64,000 nucleotides of DNA from Gammaproteobacteria bacterium LSUCC0112 (GCA_004535785.1 SPIB01000004.1:124001-188000), one strand, 5' to 3'. Shown: positions 37,279 through 46,166, counted from the first letter of the stretch. A program made the numbers and translations. The notes: a model not told the origin generated them from the sequence alone.

Positions 37279-37638
37279 ATGAACAGCAAATTGCATAAAA
37301 GCACAAAAATATCCGTTTACGTGGCGCTGTTGTGGCTGATGCTCATCACCCTGCCCGCAGCGCTGGCACAAAGTCTTGATGAGGCTAAAGCCACTGGCCT
37401 GATCGGTGAAAAGCGCGATGGTTATATCGGTCTGGTTCAGGGATCGGCACCTCCCGCTGTGATCAGCCTTGTTGAGGATGTCAATCGCCAGCGCAGAGTG
37501 CGCTATGAACAAATCGCACGCGAGAACAACATCGGTATTGAACAGGTGGCCCAACTTGCCTTTAACAAGGCCGTTGAGGCAACCCGTTCGGGTCACTTCC
37601 TCGAAGATGCCAACGGACGGTGGGTCAGAAAACCCTGA
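37279..37638 (+). CDS. ydbL: YdbL-family periplasmic protein (DUF1318)
   Basis: A 119-residue protein with a signal peptide (about 1-30, ending ALAQS) followed by the DUF1318 pattern SLDEAKATGLIGEKRDGYIGL, then a helical stretch (VEDVNRQRRVRYEQIARENNIGIEQVAQLAFNKAVE) and a C-terminal GRWVRKP. In E. coli YdbL is the third member of the ydbH operon and is thought to help YdbH and YnbE assemble. AAGGAA precedes the ATG. Its stop codon abuts the convergent rsmI stop with no spacer. Confidence 0.88.
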   Translation: MNSKLHKSTKISVYVALLWLMLITLPAALAQSLDEAKATGLIGEKRDGYIGLVQGSAPPAVISLVEDVNRQRRVRYEQIARENNIGIEQVAQLAFNKAVEATRSGHFLEDANGRWVRKP

Positions 37639-38499
37639 TCAGCGGGTACCGTCCAGCTCAAGGGCACGTTTGTAGAGCGCATTTTTTTTGAGTCCGGTGA
37701 TTTTTGCGACGAGAGCAGCTGCCTGTTTAACAGGCAGCTCTTCCAGCAGTATATGTAACTGTCGATCAGCTTCGGTTTGCAGCCCGATCTGGTCTGGCGC
37801 CGGGGCACCATGAATCAGTACAACAAATTCGCCACGGCGATTGTTGTCATCCGCCTGAATCCAGAGACTCAGTGCTTCAAGACTGTCGCCATGAATGGTT
37901 TCCCAGGTCTTGGTCAATTCCCGACAGATCACCGCGAGTCGCTGCCCGCCAAACACATCGCGCATGTCCTGCAGGCTGTCGGCGATGCGATGAGGAGACT
38001 CGTAGAAAATCACGGTTCGTTGCTCGGCAGCCAGTGATTCAAAGAGTTGTTTGCGTGCACCTTGCTTGTGAGGGGGAAAACCTTCAAACACAAATCGATC
38101 TGTTGGCAACCCGGCTGCGCTCAGTGCCGCAGTCAGCGCGCAGGCTCCCGGTATCGGAATAACCGGCACTTTCAGTAACCGGGCTCGTGCCACCAGACTG
38201 TAACCGGGATCAGAAATCAGTGGCGTACCGGCATCGCTGATCAATGCGACGCTGCGCCCGGCACTCAACTCAGTCAGAATGGCATCTTCGCGTGCAGAAC
38301 TACTGAAATCATGATACGAAACCAGGCGCGTTGTGATTCCAAAGTGTTGTGTGAGCCTGCTGCTATGTCGCGTATCTTCGGCGGCAATCAAATCAGCCGC
38401 TTTAAGAACGTCAATCGCTCGTTGGCTGATATCACCCAGATTTCCGATCGGCGTCGCAACAATATATAGCGCACCAGTGCCAGCAGGTTGTTGTGCCAT
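37639..38499 (-). CDS. rsmI: 16S rRNA 2'-O-ribose C1402 methyltransferase RsmI
   Basis: SAM-dependent enzyme of the tetrapyrrole methylase fold that modifies C1402 of 16S rRNA. It has 286 residues from the ATG at 38499 (MAQQPAGTGALYIVATPIGNLGD); the frame continues to a TTG at 38514 that I reject. AEDTRHSSRL, LISDAGTPLISDPGYSLV and FEGFPPH are the family motifs. Divergent from lpoA and convergent, with no gap, with ydbL. Confidence 0.97.
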   Translation of the reverse strand: MAQQPAGTGALYIVATPIGNLGDISQRAIDVLKAADLIAAEDTRHSSRLTQHFGITTRLVSYHDFSSSAREDAILTELSAGRSVALISDAGTPLISDPGYSLVARARLLKVPVIPIPGACALTAALSAAGLPTDRFVFEGFPPHKQGARKQLFESLAAEQRTVIFYESPHRIADSLQDMRDVFGGQRLAVICRELTKTWETIHGDSLEALSLWIQADDNNRRGEFVVLIHGAPAPDQIGLQTEADRQLHILLEELPVKQAAALVAKITGLKKNALYKRALELDGTR

Positions 38500-38577
38500 G
38501 AAATTGATTTCCAAACGTTGTGCAAAAGGGGACAGGATGATAACAAATAAGGAAAGTCGCCACCCATTGGTCTGGCC

Positions 38578-38586
38578 TGCTATGAT
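38578..38586 (+). promoter_or_regulatory. Candidate extended -10 element for lpoA
   Basis: TGCTATGAT is an extended -10 located 33-42 bp upstream of the lpoA ATG. No -35 hexamer is apparent at 17 bp, which is acceptable for an extended -10 promoter. Confidence 0.38.
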
Positions 38587-38619
38587 AAAAAAGAGCTATA
38601 GGAGCAGTGGAATACCCTT

Positions 38620-40521
38620 ATGACCAGTCAAACATTTTCACGCTTAGTGACTTATACAGTGTTGGCCATAGCACTGTTGCAATGCTCAAGCTCGGGTAGT
38701 CAACCTGCATCCGGATCCCTGGACAATCTCCGACCAAGCCAGACGCCGCTCGCGGTTCCAGCCGATATCAGTGAGATAAATCGCCTGCTCGCGCTGGCCG
38801 CGGATGCCCAGTCACCACTCGCAGAGCAGCTTACCATTCAGGCAGCTGAGTTGGCGCTGGCAGATGATGATATCGATACGGCCTCTGCCATTCTCGGCAG
38901 CCTCGGTACAGATTCAAACTGGCCAATGACAGTTCGCACAAGAGCGGCTCTGCTTCGCGCGGAACTTTCCATTCACGCAGGTGAGTTCGATGGTGCGCTG
39001 ATTTTGCTGAACGGTCCGCCATTTGATCGCGTCAACGAATTGAATAACGAAGTGCGCCAACGCCTGATGTCTCTGCGTGCAAGAGCATTCCTCGGCATGA
39101 ATCAGTATCTGGCAGCCGCGCGCGAACATACCCGGATGGCAGCTTTATTACGCCCGGACCAGCAACAGCAAAATATCGATCAGATCTGGCAGATTCTGGC
39201 GTCAGCCCCGCCCGACAGCCTGCAAGCCCAGAGCGCACTGATTGACTCTTATGAACTGCGTGGCTGGATAGAACTGGTGAATCTGGTCAACAACGCGAGC
39301 AATAGTGTTGAGCAGCAAGTCAGGGCCATAGGTGCCTGGCAAAGCCGCTGGACGCAACACAGTGCGGCTGGAAGCCTGCCACGCGCGCTGTCGTTTACGG
39401 TTGAAGTCCTGAATACCCGGGCAGAGCGAATTGCGTTGATGCTGCCGCTGTCTGAAGCGGCTGGCAAGGCTGTCAGTGAAGGATTTCTGGCAGCTTATTA
39501 TGAGGCGCGCAGTGGATCTCAACAGGTACCTGAAATTCGGATTTACGACACCAGCGGTATTATCGATATCTTACCGCTATACCAGCAAATCGCAGACAGT
39601 GGTTTTGACATGATCATCGGTCCGTTGCGCAAGGATTCTGTTAGACAGTTACAAGCACAAGCATCGTTGCCCGTCCCCACACTCGCGCTTAATTATGGTG
39701 ATGAAGGCGTGGCAACTCCTCCAAATCTCTATCAGTTTGGGCTGGCTCCTGAAGATGAAATCCGTCAAACAGTGAGAATGGCACGTCAAGCGGGTCATAC
39801 TGTCGCGGTAATCATGACGCCGTCAGGCGCTGAGTACGCCCGTATCCAGGACACGTTCACCAGTGAATGGGAAAAATTGGGCGGCAATGTTGTGGCTGCT
39901 GCTGGATTTGGAGGAAGCGGCACCTACTCTGACAACATTAGACAAATGCTGGATGTTGACGACAGTGAAGCGCGCGCCAGCCAGCTTCGCAACATCATCC
40001 CGCGCAGCAATCTTGTGTTTACGCCACGCCGCCGACAAGACGTAGACGTGCTATTCCTGCTGGCAAATCCTGCCGAGGGTCGCCAAATTCGACCAACCAT
40101 GGGTTTCCACTTTGCGGGCGATATCGCAATTTATGCATTACCCGCTATTTATGATGGCCTGACCTACGACGGCGGCACCAGCACCAATGTCAACCGCGAC
40201 CTGAATGGCATTACGTTTATTGATGCCCCTTGGGTATTAACAACAAATGACCCGCTGAAATCATCCACCGCTCAGGCATTCGCTGCAGGCGCAGGCCCGG
40301 TAGAAAGGCTTCGAGCCATGGGCGTGGACAGCTATCGCCTGCACAATCGTCTGGCTCAACTGGCCAATTTTCCTGGCGTGAGTATTCAAGGCGCGACAGG
40401 GAAGCTGTCCATGCGCAACGATGGCAGCATTCAACGTGAGCTATTGCCGGCGCAGTTTGTAGAAGGCAGCATCGTGCTGCCCGCGTCTGGAGCGGGTGGA
40501 TCAGTCACTGTTCTGCCCTGA
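38620..40521 (+). CDS. lpoA: Penicillin-binding protein activator LpoA (lipoprotein)
   Basis: Outer-membrane lipoprotein that stimulates the bifunctional synthase PBP1A from the outside. It has 633 residues. The lipobox LLQC puts the lipidated cysteine at 22. The N-terminal half (about 45-260) is a helical TPR-like region; the C-terminal half (about 270-610) has the periplasmic-binding-protein fold (RIALMLPLSEAAGKAVSEGFLAAYYEA, IIGPLRKDSVRQL, VFTPRRRQDVDVLFLLANPAEGRQI in pieces). It begins the lpoA-yraN-diaA-dolP group found also in E. coli (yraM-yraN-diaA-yraP). Confidence 0.93.
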   Translation: MTSQTFSRLVTYTVLAIALLQCSSSGSQPASGSLDNLRPSQTPLAVPADISEINRLLALAADAQSPLAEQLTIQAAELALADDDIDTASAILGSLGTDSNWPMTVRTRAALLRAELSIHAGEFDGALILLNGPPFDRVNELNNEVRQRLMSLRARAFLGMNQYLAAAREHTRMAALLRPDQQQQNIDQIWQILASAPPDSLQAQSALIDSYELRGWIELVNLVNNASNSVEQQVRAIGAWQSRWTQHSAAGSLPRALSFTVEVLNTRAERIALMLPLSEAAGKAVSEGFLAAYYEARSGSQQVPEIRIYDTSGIIDILPLYQQIADSGFDMIIGPLRKDSVRQLQAQASLPVPTLALNYGDEGVATPPNLYQFGLAPEDEIRQTVRMARQAGHTVAVIMTPSGAEYARIQDTFTSEWEKLGGNVVAAAGFGGSGTYSDNIRQMLDVDDSEARASQLRNIIPRSNLVFTPRRRQDVDVLFLLANPAEGRQIRPTMGFHFAGDIAIYALPAIYDGLTYDGGTSTNVNRDLNGITFIDAPWVLTTNDPLKSSTAQAFAAGAGPVERLRAMGVDSYRLHNRLAQLANFPGVSIQGATGKLSMRNDGSIQRELLPAQFVEGSIVLPASGAGGSVTVLP

Positions 40522-40558
40522 AGATTGTTAGTCTTTAATCATCATTGAGGAGACATGG

Positions 40559-40984
40559 ATGTCCCAACTCAACAATCTGACAACACAAATAAACCGATCG
40601 GCAACATCGCCAGATCAGCGGCGAAAAACCGGTGTTGCTTATGAGCAATTAGCATCGGCTTACCTGCAAGAATTCGGTTTGCAACCTATTGCCAGTAACT
40701 ACCAATGCAGGCTAGGCGAAATTGATTTGATTATGAGGGAGCAGAACACCCTGGTTTTTGTTGAAGTACGTTATCGATTGAGAAGTGAGTTTATGAGTCC
40801 TATTGTCAGTATCAACAAAAAAAAGCAGCAAAAACTCCGTAGAACCGCCCAAGTCTACCTCAAACATCACGGATTGACCGACGCCGTCCCATGCCGTATT
40901 GATTTGATAGGAATAACCCGATGCAAACAGACCGGCGTGCTGATGTACGAATGGATCAAGAATGCTATCGAGTCTCATAACTGA
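40559..40984 (+). CDS. yraN: YraN-family endonuclease-like protein (UPF0102)
   Basis: A 141-residue protein of the YraN family with a restriction-endonuclease-like fold. G..YE..A..YL, NYQCRLGEIDLIM and LVFVEVRYR match the PD-(D/E)xK pattern (Glu and Asp in GEIDLI, Glu in FVEVR). The C-terminal IDLIGITR is also conserved. The cellular role is not established. It is co-oriented between lpoA and diaA. Confidence 0.93.
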   Translation: MSQLNNLTTQINRSATSPDQRRKTGVAYEQLASAYLQEFGLQPIASNYQCRLGEIDLIMREQNTLVFVEVRYRLRSEFMSPIVSINKKKQQKLRRTAQVYLKHHGLTDAVPCRIDLIGITRCKQTGVLMYEWIKNAIESHN

Positions 40985-41086
40985 CAACATTTGCATGGAA
41001 GAGGTGCGATAGCCGGTCTCCCATTCATGGTTGATTGCAGTAGAATGCGACCGCAGATACAAAACTTCCGGCACCGGCAGGTTTAC

Positions 41087-41680
41087 ATGACACCCGAACA
41101 ACGAATACAGGAACACTTTCAACAAAGTATCCGTGGATTGAGCGCCAGCCTCGATTCTCAGACGGATCTGATATGTGCTGCCGCTGAGCGTATTGCCGAG
41201 TCTTTACTCCAAGGCGGCAAGGTGCTTGTCTGTGGTAATGGGGGTTCAGCCGCACTATCCTCCTATTTCAGCGCCTTGTTGTTGAACAGGTTTGAGCGTG
41301 AACGACCTGCCTTACCGGCGATTGCTTTGTCGGCAGATACAGTTGCCATGACAGCTATTGCCACTGACTTACAGTATCGATCCGTTTACGCGCAACAGAT
41401 TCGTGCGCTGGGGCAACATTCTGACATTCTTATGGTGCTGACCTCCGGGCGCAATAGCGCAAATCTGCGCGAAGCGGTCAGTGCGGCCTATGACAGAGAA
41501 ATGCCTGTCATTGTTATCAGTTGTGAAGACAGTGGCAACGTAACGGAGATGTTACAATCCGGTGATCTTGAGTTACGGGTACCCGCACCCGCCGGATACC
41601 GAAGCCAGGAAATCCAATTGACGATCCTGCACTGCCTGTGTGACTTGATAGATATACAAATTTTTGGAGAAGAACTATGA
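41087..41680 (+). CDS. diaA: DnaA initiator-associating protein DiaA (SIS domain)
   Basis: SIS-domain protein of 197 residues that in E. coli binds DnaA and promotes timely replication initiation. CGNGGSAALSSYFSALLLN and LTSGRNSANLREAVSAA are the two sugar-phosphate-loop motifs. I choose the ATG at 41087 (MTPEQRIQEHFQQS); the frame is open back to 40991, with no conserved sequence there. GmhA is a close relative, but position between yraN and dolP supports DiaA. It overlaps dolP by 4 bp. Confidence 0.92.
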   Translation: MTPEQRIQEHFQQSIRGLSASLDSQTDLICAAAERIAESLLQGGKVLVCGNGGSAALSSYFSALLLNRFERERPALPAIALSADTVAMTAIATDLQYRSVYAQQIRALGQHSDILMVLTSGRNSANLREAVSAAYDREMPVIVISCEDSGNVTEMLQSGDLELRVPAPAGYRSQEIQLTILHCLCDLIDIQIFGEEL

Positions 41681-42249
41681 ACATTAAAAGATTGGTGTTG
41701 GTAGGACTGTTGTTGGGCAGCACCGCGTGCACAACCATCCTGACGGAAACTACCGGGGACCAGGGATTGCAGGAAGACAGGTATCTTCGTACCGCTGGCA
41801 CAATTGTGGAAGATGAATCCATTGAAACCAAGGTAGCGGTCAACATGCGATCTCAACAACGACAATTCAGAGACGCCAGCTTTGAGGTGGTCAGCCACAA
41901 TGGTGTCGTTTTGTTGGTTGGACAGGTGCAGTCAGAGGATCTCAAACAGCAGGCAACACAAATTGCCTCAGAAGCGAGCGTGCATGTCCGACGTGTTCAT
42001 AATGAGATGGAGATATCAGGCCCACGCAGCTTTCTATCCAGAAGCAATGACACATGGCTGGCCACCAAGGTACGGACACAACTGGCGGCCAATGATCAAA
42101 TCAATTCCAATCGTATGAGAGTCATCGCAAACAATGGCACTGTTTATCTGATGGGCATTGTTGACCGGGCTGAAGGAGAACGCGCAAGCAATCTCGCTCG
42201 TAGCGTTGGTGGCGTTCTTCGCGTGGTAAACGTATTTGAATTTATTTGA
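41677..42249 (+). CDS. dolP: Outer-membrane lipoprotein DolP (YraP), two BON domains
   Basis: A 190-residue lipoprotein with lipobox GSTAC (Cys18). Two BON domains are seen at about 45-112 (ESIETKVAVNM... VLLVGQVQSE) and 124-190 (LATKVRTQLAAND... VYLMGIVDRAEGERASNLARSVGGVLRVVNVFEFI, in pieces). In E. coli DolP sits at the septum and at phospholipid patches and supports envelope integrity and BAM function. It overlaps diaA by 4 bp and converges with sspB. Confidence 0.94.
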   Translation: MNIKRLVLVGLLLGSTACTTILTETTGDQGLQEDRYLRTAGTIVEDESIETKVAVNMRSQQRQFRDASFEVVSHNGVVLLVGQVQSEDLKQQATQIASEASVHVRRVHNEMEISGPRSFLSRSNDTWLATKVRTQLAANDQINSNRMRVIANNGTVYLMGIVDRAEGERASNLARSVGGVLRVVNVFEFI

Positions 42250-42253
42250 GTGC

Positions 42254-42278
42254 AAAAAAGCCTTACGCCGTGTGGCTT
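42254..42278 (-). terminator. Candidate rho-independent terminator of the petABC-sspAB operon
   Basis: On the minus strand AAGCC (overlapping the sspB stop codon) and GGCTT form a 5-bp stem with an 11-nt loop, followed directly by TTTTTTG. The stem is short but GC-rich and the T-run is good. It lies in the 27-bp gap with the convergent dolP. Confidence 0.45.
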
Positions 42279-42705
42279 ACTTCACGACGCGTAGCGATGC
42301 TCGACCGCGGGTCTTCTTGTCAACATCCGTGGTTTTGACTGAGCTTAACGTTGCGGTAGGTTTTGGCGGAGTCGGGGGTAGCGGACTTGGTTTTTCCGTT
42401 TCAAAAACCATCCCTTGCCCGTTTTCCCTTGCGTAGATCCCCATCACTGCGGAAACCGGAACGTACACGGGTGTTGGAATCCCGGCAAAGCGACCATTAA
42501 ATTCCACGGCCTCGTTGCCCATATGCAGCGCGTGCACAGCGACAGGCGATATATTCAGAATAATTTGCCCGTCCTTGACATAATCCTGAGGAACCTGCAC
42601 ATCCTGAGCGTAGGCATTCACCACGATGTAGGGCGTGCAATCATTCTCCAGTATCCACTCGTACAAAGCACGGAGCAGAAATGGCCGACTAGAGTTCATG
42701 CTCAT
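42277..42705 (-). CDS. sspB: ClpXP adaptor SspB
   Basis: Adaptor that delivers ssrA-tagged proteins from stalled ribosomes to ClpXP. It has 142 residues. The substrate-binding domain covers about 5-112 (RPFLLRALYEWILENDCTPYIVV..., ILNISPVAVHALHMGN, FNGRFAG). It is followed by a flexible Pro/Thr-rich linker and the C-terminal ClpX-docking peptide RASLRVVK, nearly identical to that of E. coli. It is 10 bp downstream of sspA. Confidence 0.96.
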   Translation of the reverse strand: MSMNSSRPFLLRALYEWILENDCTPYIVVNAYAQDVQVPQDYVKDGQIILNISPVAVHALHMGNEAVEFNGRFAGIPTPVYVPVSAVMGIYARENGQGMVFETEKPSPLPPTPPKPTATLSSVKTTDVDKKTRGRASLRVVK

Positions 42706-42715
42706 CGGCGAAGGC

Positions 42716-43348
42716 CTATACCATTTCCTTTTCCTGATCAGACAAGCTCATTCGCACAGAGTCACGTGCAAACAAACGAGCCCGGTATTCAAGAAGAGGC
42801 TGAACAGACTTATGATTACCGAGGTCAATACCGAGTGAAGGTAATCGCCACAGTATGGCGGTCACACAACAGTCCACCACACTAAACTCGTCGCTCATGA
42901 AATACGGTTTTTCAGCAAAGATGGGCGCAATAGAGACCAGACTTTCCCTGAGCTCCCGACGCATTTTGTCCTGCTGACCAGCCGTGCCTTTGCCGGCACT
43001 CAGATCATCCACTACCGAACACCAGTCTCGTTGAATGCGATACATCCACAAACGACTCTGCGCCCTTGCTACCGGATAAACCGGAAACAAGGGCGGATGC
43101 GGAAACCGCTCATCGAGGTATTCCATCATGATATTGGCTTCATAAAGCACAAGATCACGATCAACCAGCGTGGGCAGGCTGTTATAAGGATTTAATGAGG
43201 CCAGGTCCTCGGGCGTATGTGCGGGGTCAACATTAATAGTTTCGACAGTAACCCCTTTTTCTGCCAACACAATCCTTACCCGATGGCTGTATTGGCTACG
43301 GCCATCGGAATAAAAGATCATGGAAGAGCGTTTAGCGACCACACCCAT
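42716..43348 (-). CDS. sspA: Stringent starvation protein A (RNA polymerase-associated)
   Basis: Glutathione-S-transferase-like protein that binds RNA polymerase and modulates transcription under starvation. It has 210 residues: a thioredoxin-like N-terminal domain (MIFYSDGRSQYSHRVRIVLAEKGV, about 10-33) and a helical C-terminal domain. PHPPLFPVYPVARAQSRLWMYRI contains the surface patch typical of SspA. It lies 52 bp downstream of petBC and upstream of sspB, as in other gammaproteobacteria. Confidence 0.94.
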   Translation of the reverse strand: MGVVAKRSSMIFYSDGRSQYSHRVRIVLAEKGVTVETINVDPAHTPEDLASLNPYNSLPTLVDRDLVLYEANIMMEYLDERFPHPPLFPVYPVARAQSRLWMYRIQRDWCSVVDDLSAGKGTAGQQDKMRRELRESLVSIAPIFAEKPYFMSDEFSVVDCCVTAILWRLPSLGIDLGNHKSVQPLLEYRARLFARDSVRMSLSDQEKEMV

Positions 43349-43400
43349 ACTGCTGTCCTCAATAAATCATCTCAGCCAGATTTGACTGGTGAAGAGCGTA

Positions 43401-45416
43401 TCAGTGGATACGTCTCCAGTATTCACGATTCAGCAGCGTTACCAGTACAAACAGTATCGCGAGAAAACCGAGCACATATACACCAATCTCCTGACGTTTG
43501 AGACGTATTGGCTCTCCAACGTAGTACAGGAAGTTAACCAGATCATAAATCATGGCATCGAACTCTTCTGGAGACAGCTGCCCCGTCCCAGCAACATGAG
43601 TCAGTTCACAATCTTCAGGGGCAGACGCATTGTTGCTGCAAATCACGTCACCTTGCAGTTCATACAAAACGTTTGGCATACCCACGTTAGGGAATACCGA
43701 ATTGTTGACACCCCAGACACGCATACCATCCTCATAGAATGAGCGCAGGTAGGTGTACAACCACTCCGGGCTGCGTACACGGGCAATCAACGTCAAATCC
43801 GGTGGAGCAACACCAAACCAGGCGTTGCCGTGCTCGGGGCGCATGGTGTTATCCATCAGATCACCGATTGCAGCCTCACCAAATACCAGATTGTCCATCA
43901 TCAACTCTACCGGTATGCCCAAGTCGTTCGCTGTACGCTCATAACGTGCGTACTGCAGCGAATGGCAAGAGTGGCAGTAGTTCATGTAGGTGTTCAGACC
44001 ACGCTGCATGGATGCCTGATCACGCGGATCCATCTCCACGTGATCAAGCTCAACAGTGACTTCAGCGCCAACTGCTTTCAGCGGCAACAGCACCAGTGCA
44101 GCCAACAGAGCCAATGTCAGAACGACCTGCTTGTTGGTGATCCAGCGACCTGTCACACGTGACGGCTCCGGGAAAGTCTGCTCTTTCTTCGTATACCAGG
44201 GCATCAGGAAGAAGAACAGGAAGTACAGTATGGTGGTGATCTGGGCAAGCACAGTGCGGCCCGGGCTCACAGACAACGTACCGAGGTAACCCAGAATCAG
44301 GAAACTGGCAGTAAAGATCAGCAGAGCAATACGGCTGTACCAGCCTTTGTAGCGGATGGATTTAACCGGACTGCGGTCAAGCCAGGGCACCACAAACAGA
44401 ATGGCTATCGCACCAAACATGACTATCAGGCCCCAGAACTTGGCATCAATACCAAACAAAGGCACTGTCACGGCGCGCAACATTGAGTAGAACGGCGTGA
44501 AATACCAGACTGGTGGTACGTGAGCCGGTGTTACCAGCGCATTGGCTTCCTGGAAATTCGGCGGCTCAAGGAAATAACCACCCATTTCAGGCATAAAGAA
44601 TATGATAAAACAGAACACAAAGAAGAAGACTGTGATGCCAACCAGATCGTGAACAGTGTAGAACGGGTGGAAAGGAATACCGTCGACCGGAATGCCATTT
44701 GCATCCTTGTTCTTTTTGATTTCGATACCATCGGGGTTGTTCGAACCAACTTCATGCAGTGCCAACAAGTGCAGTACTACAAGCGCGATCAGAATGATCG
44801 GCAGAGCAACCACGTGAAGCGCAAAGAAGCGGTTAAGTGTTGCACCTGAAATCAGGAAGTCACCGCGAACCCAGACCAACAGATCTTCACCGATGACAGG
44901 AATGGCCCCCACCAGCGATACGATTACGTTCGCACCCCAGTAGGACATCTGACCCCAGGGCAGCACGTAGCCCATAAAGCCTTCCATCATGAGCACCAGG
45001 TAGATGGCCATGCCAAATACCCAAATCAATTCACGTGGCTTTTTGTACGAGCCGTACATCAGTCCACGGAACATGTGCAGGTACACAACCACGAAGAAAG
45101 CAGATGCACCGGTGGAGTGGATGTAGCGTATCAGCCATCCAAATTCAACATCACGCATGATGTATTCGACAGATGCAAAGGCTGCTTCAGCACTGTTCGT
45201 GTAGTGCATAGTCAGGAAAATACCGGACACCAACTGGATCACCAGTACCACCAGTGACAACACGCCGAAGAAGTACCAGAAGTTAAAGTTCTTCGGTGCG
45301 TAGTACTTGCTCATATGCTTTTCCCAAGCATTGATGATGGGCAAGCGGTCATTCGTCCAATCCCTCAGGCCTACGAGTGAGGACACGATCAAACCCTGTT
45401 TCTTTGTATCACTCAT
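43401..45416 (-). CDS. petBC: Fused cytochrome b - cytochrome c1 of the bc1 complex
   Basis: One 671-codon frame encodes both membrane subunits of ubiquinol-cytochrome c reductase. Residues about 1-415 are cytochrome b with eight spans, heme-ligand histidines in RYIHSTGAS, VYLHMFRG and the second helix pair, and the Qo motif as PPVWYF. Residues about 421-671 are cytochrome c1: a signal-peptide-like segment (VVLTLALLAALVLLPLKAVGA, about 430-450), heme site CHSCH at 481-485, axial Met580 and a C-terminal membrane anchor. Gammaproteobacteria usually have separate petB and petC. A Bradyrhizobium-type (fbcH) polyprotein cleaved by signal peptidase is the likely model. It overlaps petA by one base. 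Confidence 0.95.
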   Translation of the reverse strand: MSDTKKQGLIVSSLVGLRDWTNDRLPIINAWEKHMSKYYAPKNFNFWYFFGVLSLVVLVIQLVSGIFLTMHYTNSAEAAFASVEYIMRDVEFGWLIRYIHSTGASAFFVVVYLHMFRGLMYGSYKKPRELIWVFGMAIYLVLMMEGFMGYVLPWGQMSYWGANVIVSLVGAIPVIGEDLLVWVRGDFLISGATLNRFFALHVVALPIILIALVVLHLLALHEVGSNNPDGIEIKKNKDANGIPVDGIPFHPFYTVHDLVGITVFFFVFCFIIFFMPEMGGYFLEPPNFQEANALVTPAHVPPVWYFTPFYSMLRAVTVPLFGIDAKFWGLIVMFGAIAILFVVPWLDRSPVKSIRYKGWYSRIALLIFTASFLILGYLGTLSVSPGRTVLAQITTILYFLFFFLMPWYTKKEQTFPEPSRVTGRWITNKQVVLTLALLAALVLLPLKAVGAEVTVELDHVEMDPRDQASMQRGLNTYMNYCHSCHSLQYARYERTANDLGIPVELMMDNLVFGEAAIGDLMDNTMRPEHGNAWFGVAPPDLTLIARVRSPEWLYTYLRSFYEDGMRVWGVNNSVFPNVGMPNVLYELQGDVICSNNASAPEDCELTHVAGTGQLSPEEFDAMIYDLVNFLYYVGEPIRLKRQEIGVYVLGFLAILFVLVTLLNREYWRRIH

Positions 45417-46015
45417 TATGCGCCCACCCCGTCTTCACCAATTACAAGGATATTGTCTGTCTCATAGTAGTAAGGAGGGACTTCCATGTTACGTGACGCT
45501 GGGGAACCGTTATATACGCGGCCGGCCAGGTCAAATTTTGATCCATGGCATGGACAAAAGAAGCCCCCTTTCCAGTTTTCTTCAAACGGTTCTGCGCGAA
45601 TCGCAAGGCGCGGTGTCGGAGAACAAAACAGATGCGGGCAAAGACCTACAAGAACCAGAATCTCTGGCTCGCGCGAACGATAGGCATTGGTAGCATATTC
45701 CGGCTGCTCAGGCTGAGCAGACGCAGGATCCTGTAAATCCCCTTCTATCGTCGGCAAAGCCTCCAGAATCTCTGCTGTGCGGCGCACAACAAATATAGGG
45801 CGCCCTCGCCAGGCAGGAATGGGTCCGAGTATCGCACCTTCTTCGATGCGGCTGATATCAACCCGAACTGCTGCGCCTGCTGCACGCGCTTTGGCACTGG
45901 GGTTCCAGGAACCGACGAAGGGGACTACTGCCCCCACGACACCGGCTACCCCAACTACCGAGGTTGACCCCAATAAAAACCGTCTGCGGCCAGAATCAGT
46001 ACCGTCTTCACTCAC
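45416..46015 (-). CDS. petA: Rieske iron-sulfur protein of the bc1 complex
   Basis: High-potential 2Fe-2S subunit that takes electrons from ubiquinol at the Qo site. I choose the GTG at 46015 (199 residues, MSEDGTDSGRRRFLLGS) because AGGAG lies 8 bp before it; the frame is open to 46063. A twin-arginine signal (RRRFLLGSTSVVG) doubles as the membrane anchor. Cluster ligands are Cys126, His128, Cys154 and His157, with Cys131 and Cys156 as the disulfide pair. The first loop reads CPHLFC where most bc1 Rieske proteins have CTHLGC. It heads petA-petBC. Confidence 0.95.
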   Translation of the reverse strand: MSEDGTDSGRRRFLLGSTSVVGVAGVVGAVVPFVGSWNPSAKARAAGAAVRVDISRIEEGAILGPIPAWRGRPIFVVRRTAEILEALPTIEGDLQDPASAQPEQPEYATNAYRSREPEILVLVGLCPHLFCSPTPRLAIRAEPFEENWKGGFFCPCHGSKFDLAGRVYNGSPASRNMEVPPYYYETDNILVIGEDGVGA

Positions 46016-46166
46016 CGTGTAATCTCCTGAGCATTGTCGTCTGTCAAAAAGAAATGTGCACACAAGCTGTGAGCTGGCGTGCGAAATCTACTAGTGCTGC
46101 ATAGCTGCGCGTTTGAGGATAGCCGCTAACGATTGGCCGAATTACGCAAACCGGCAAACGCGCAGA

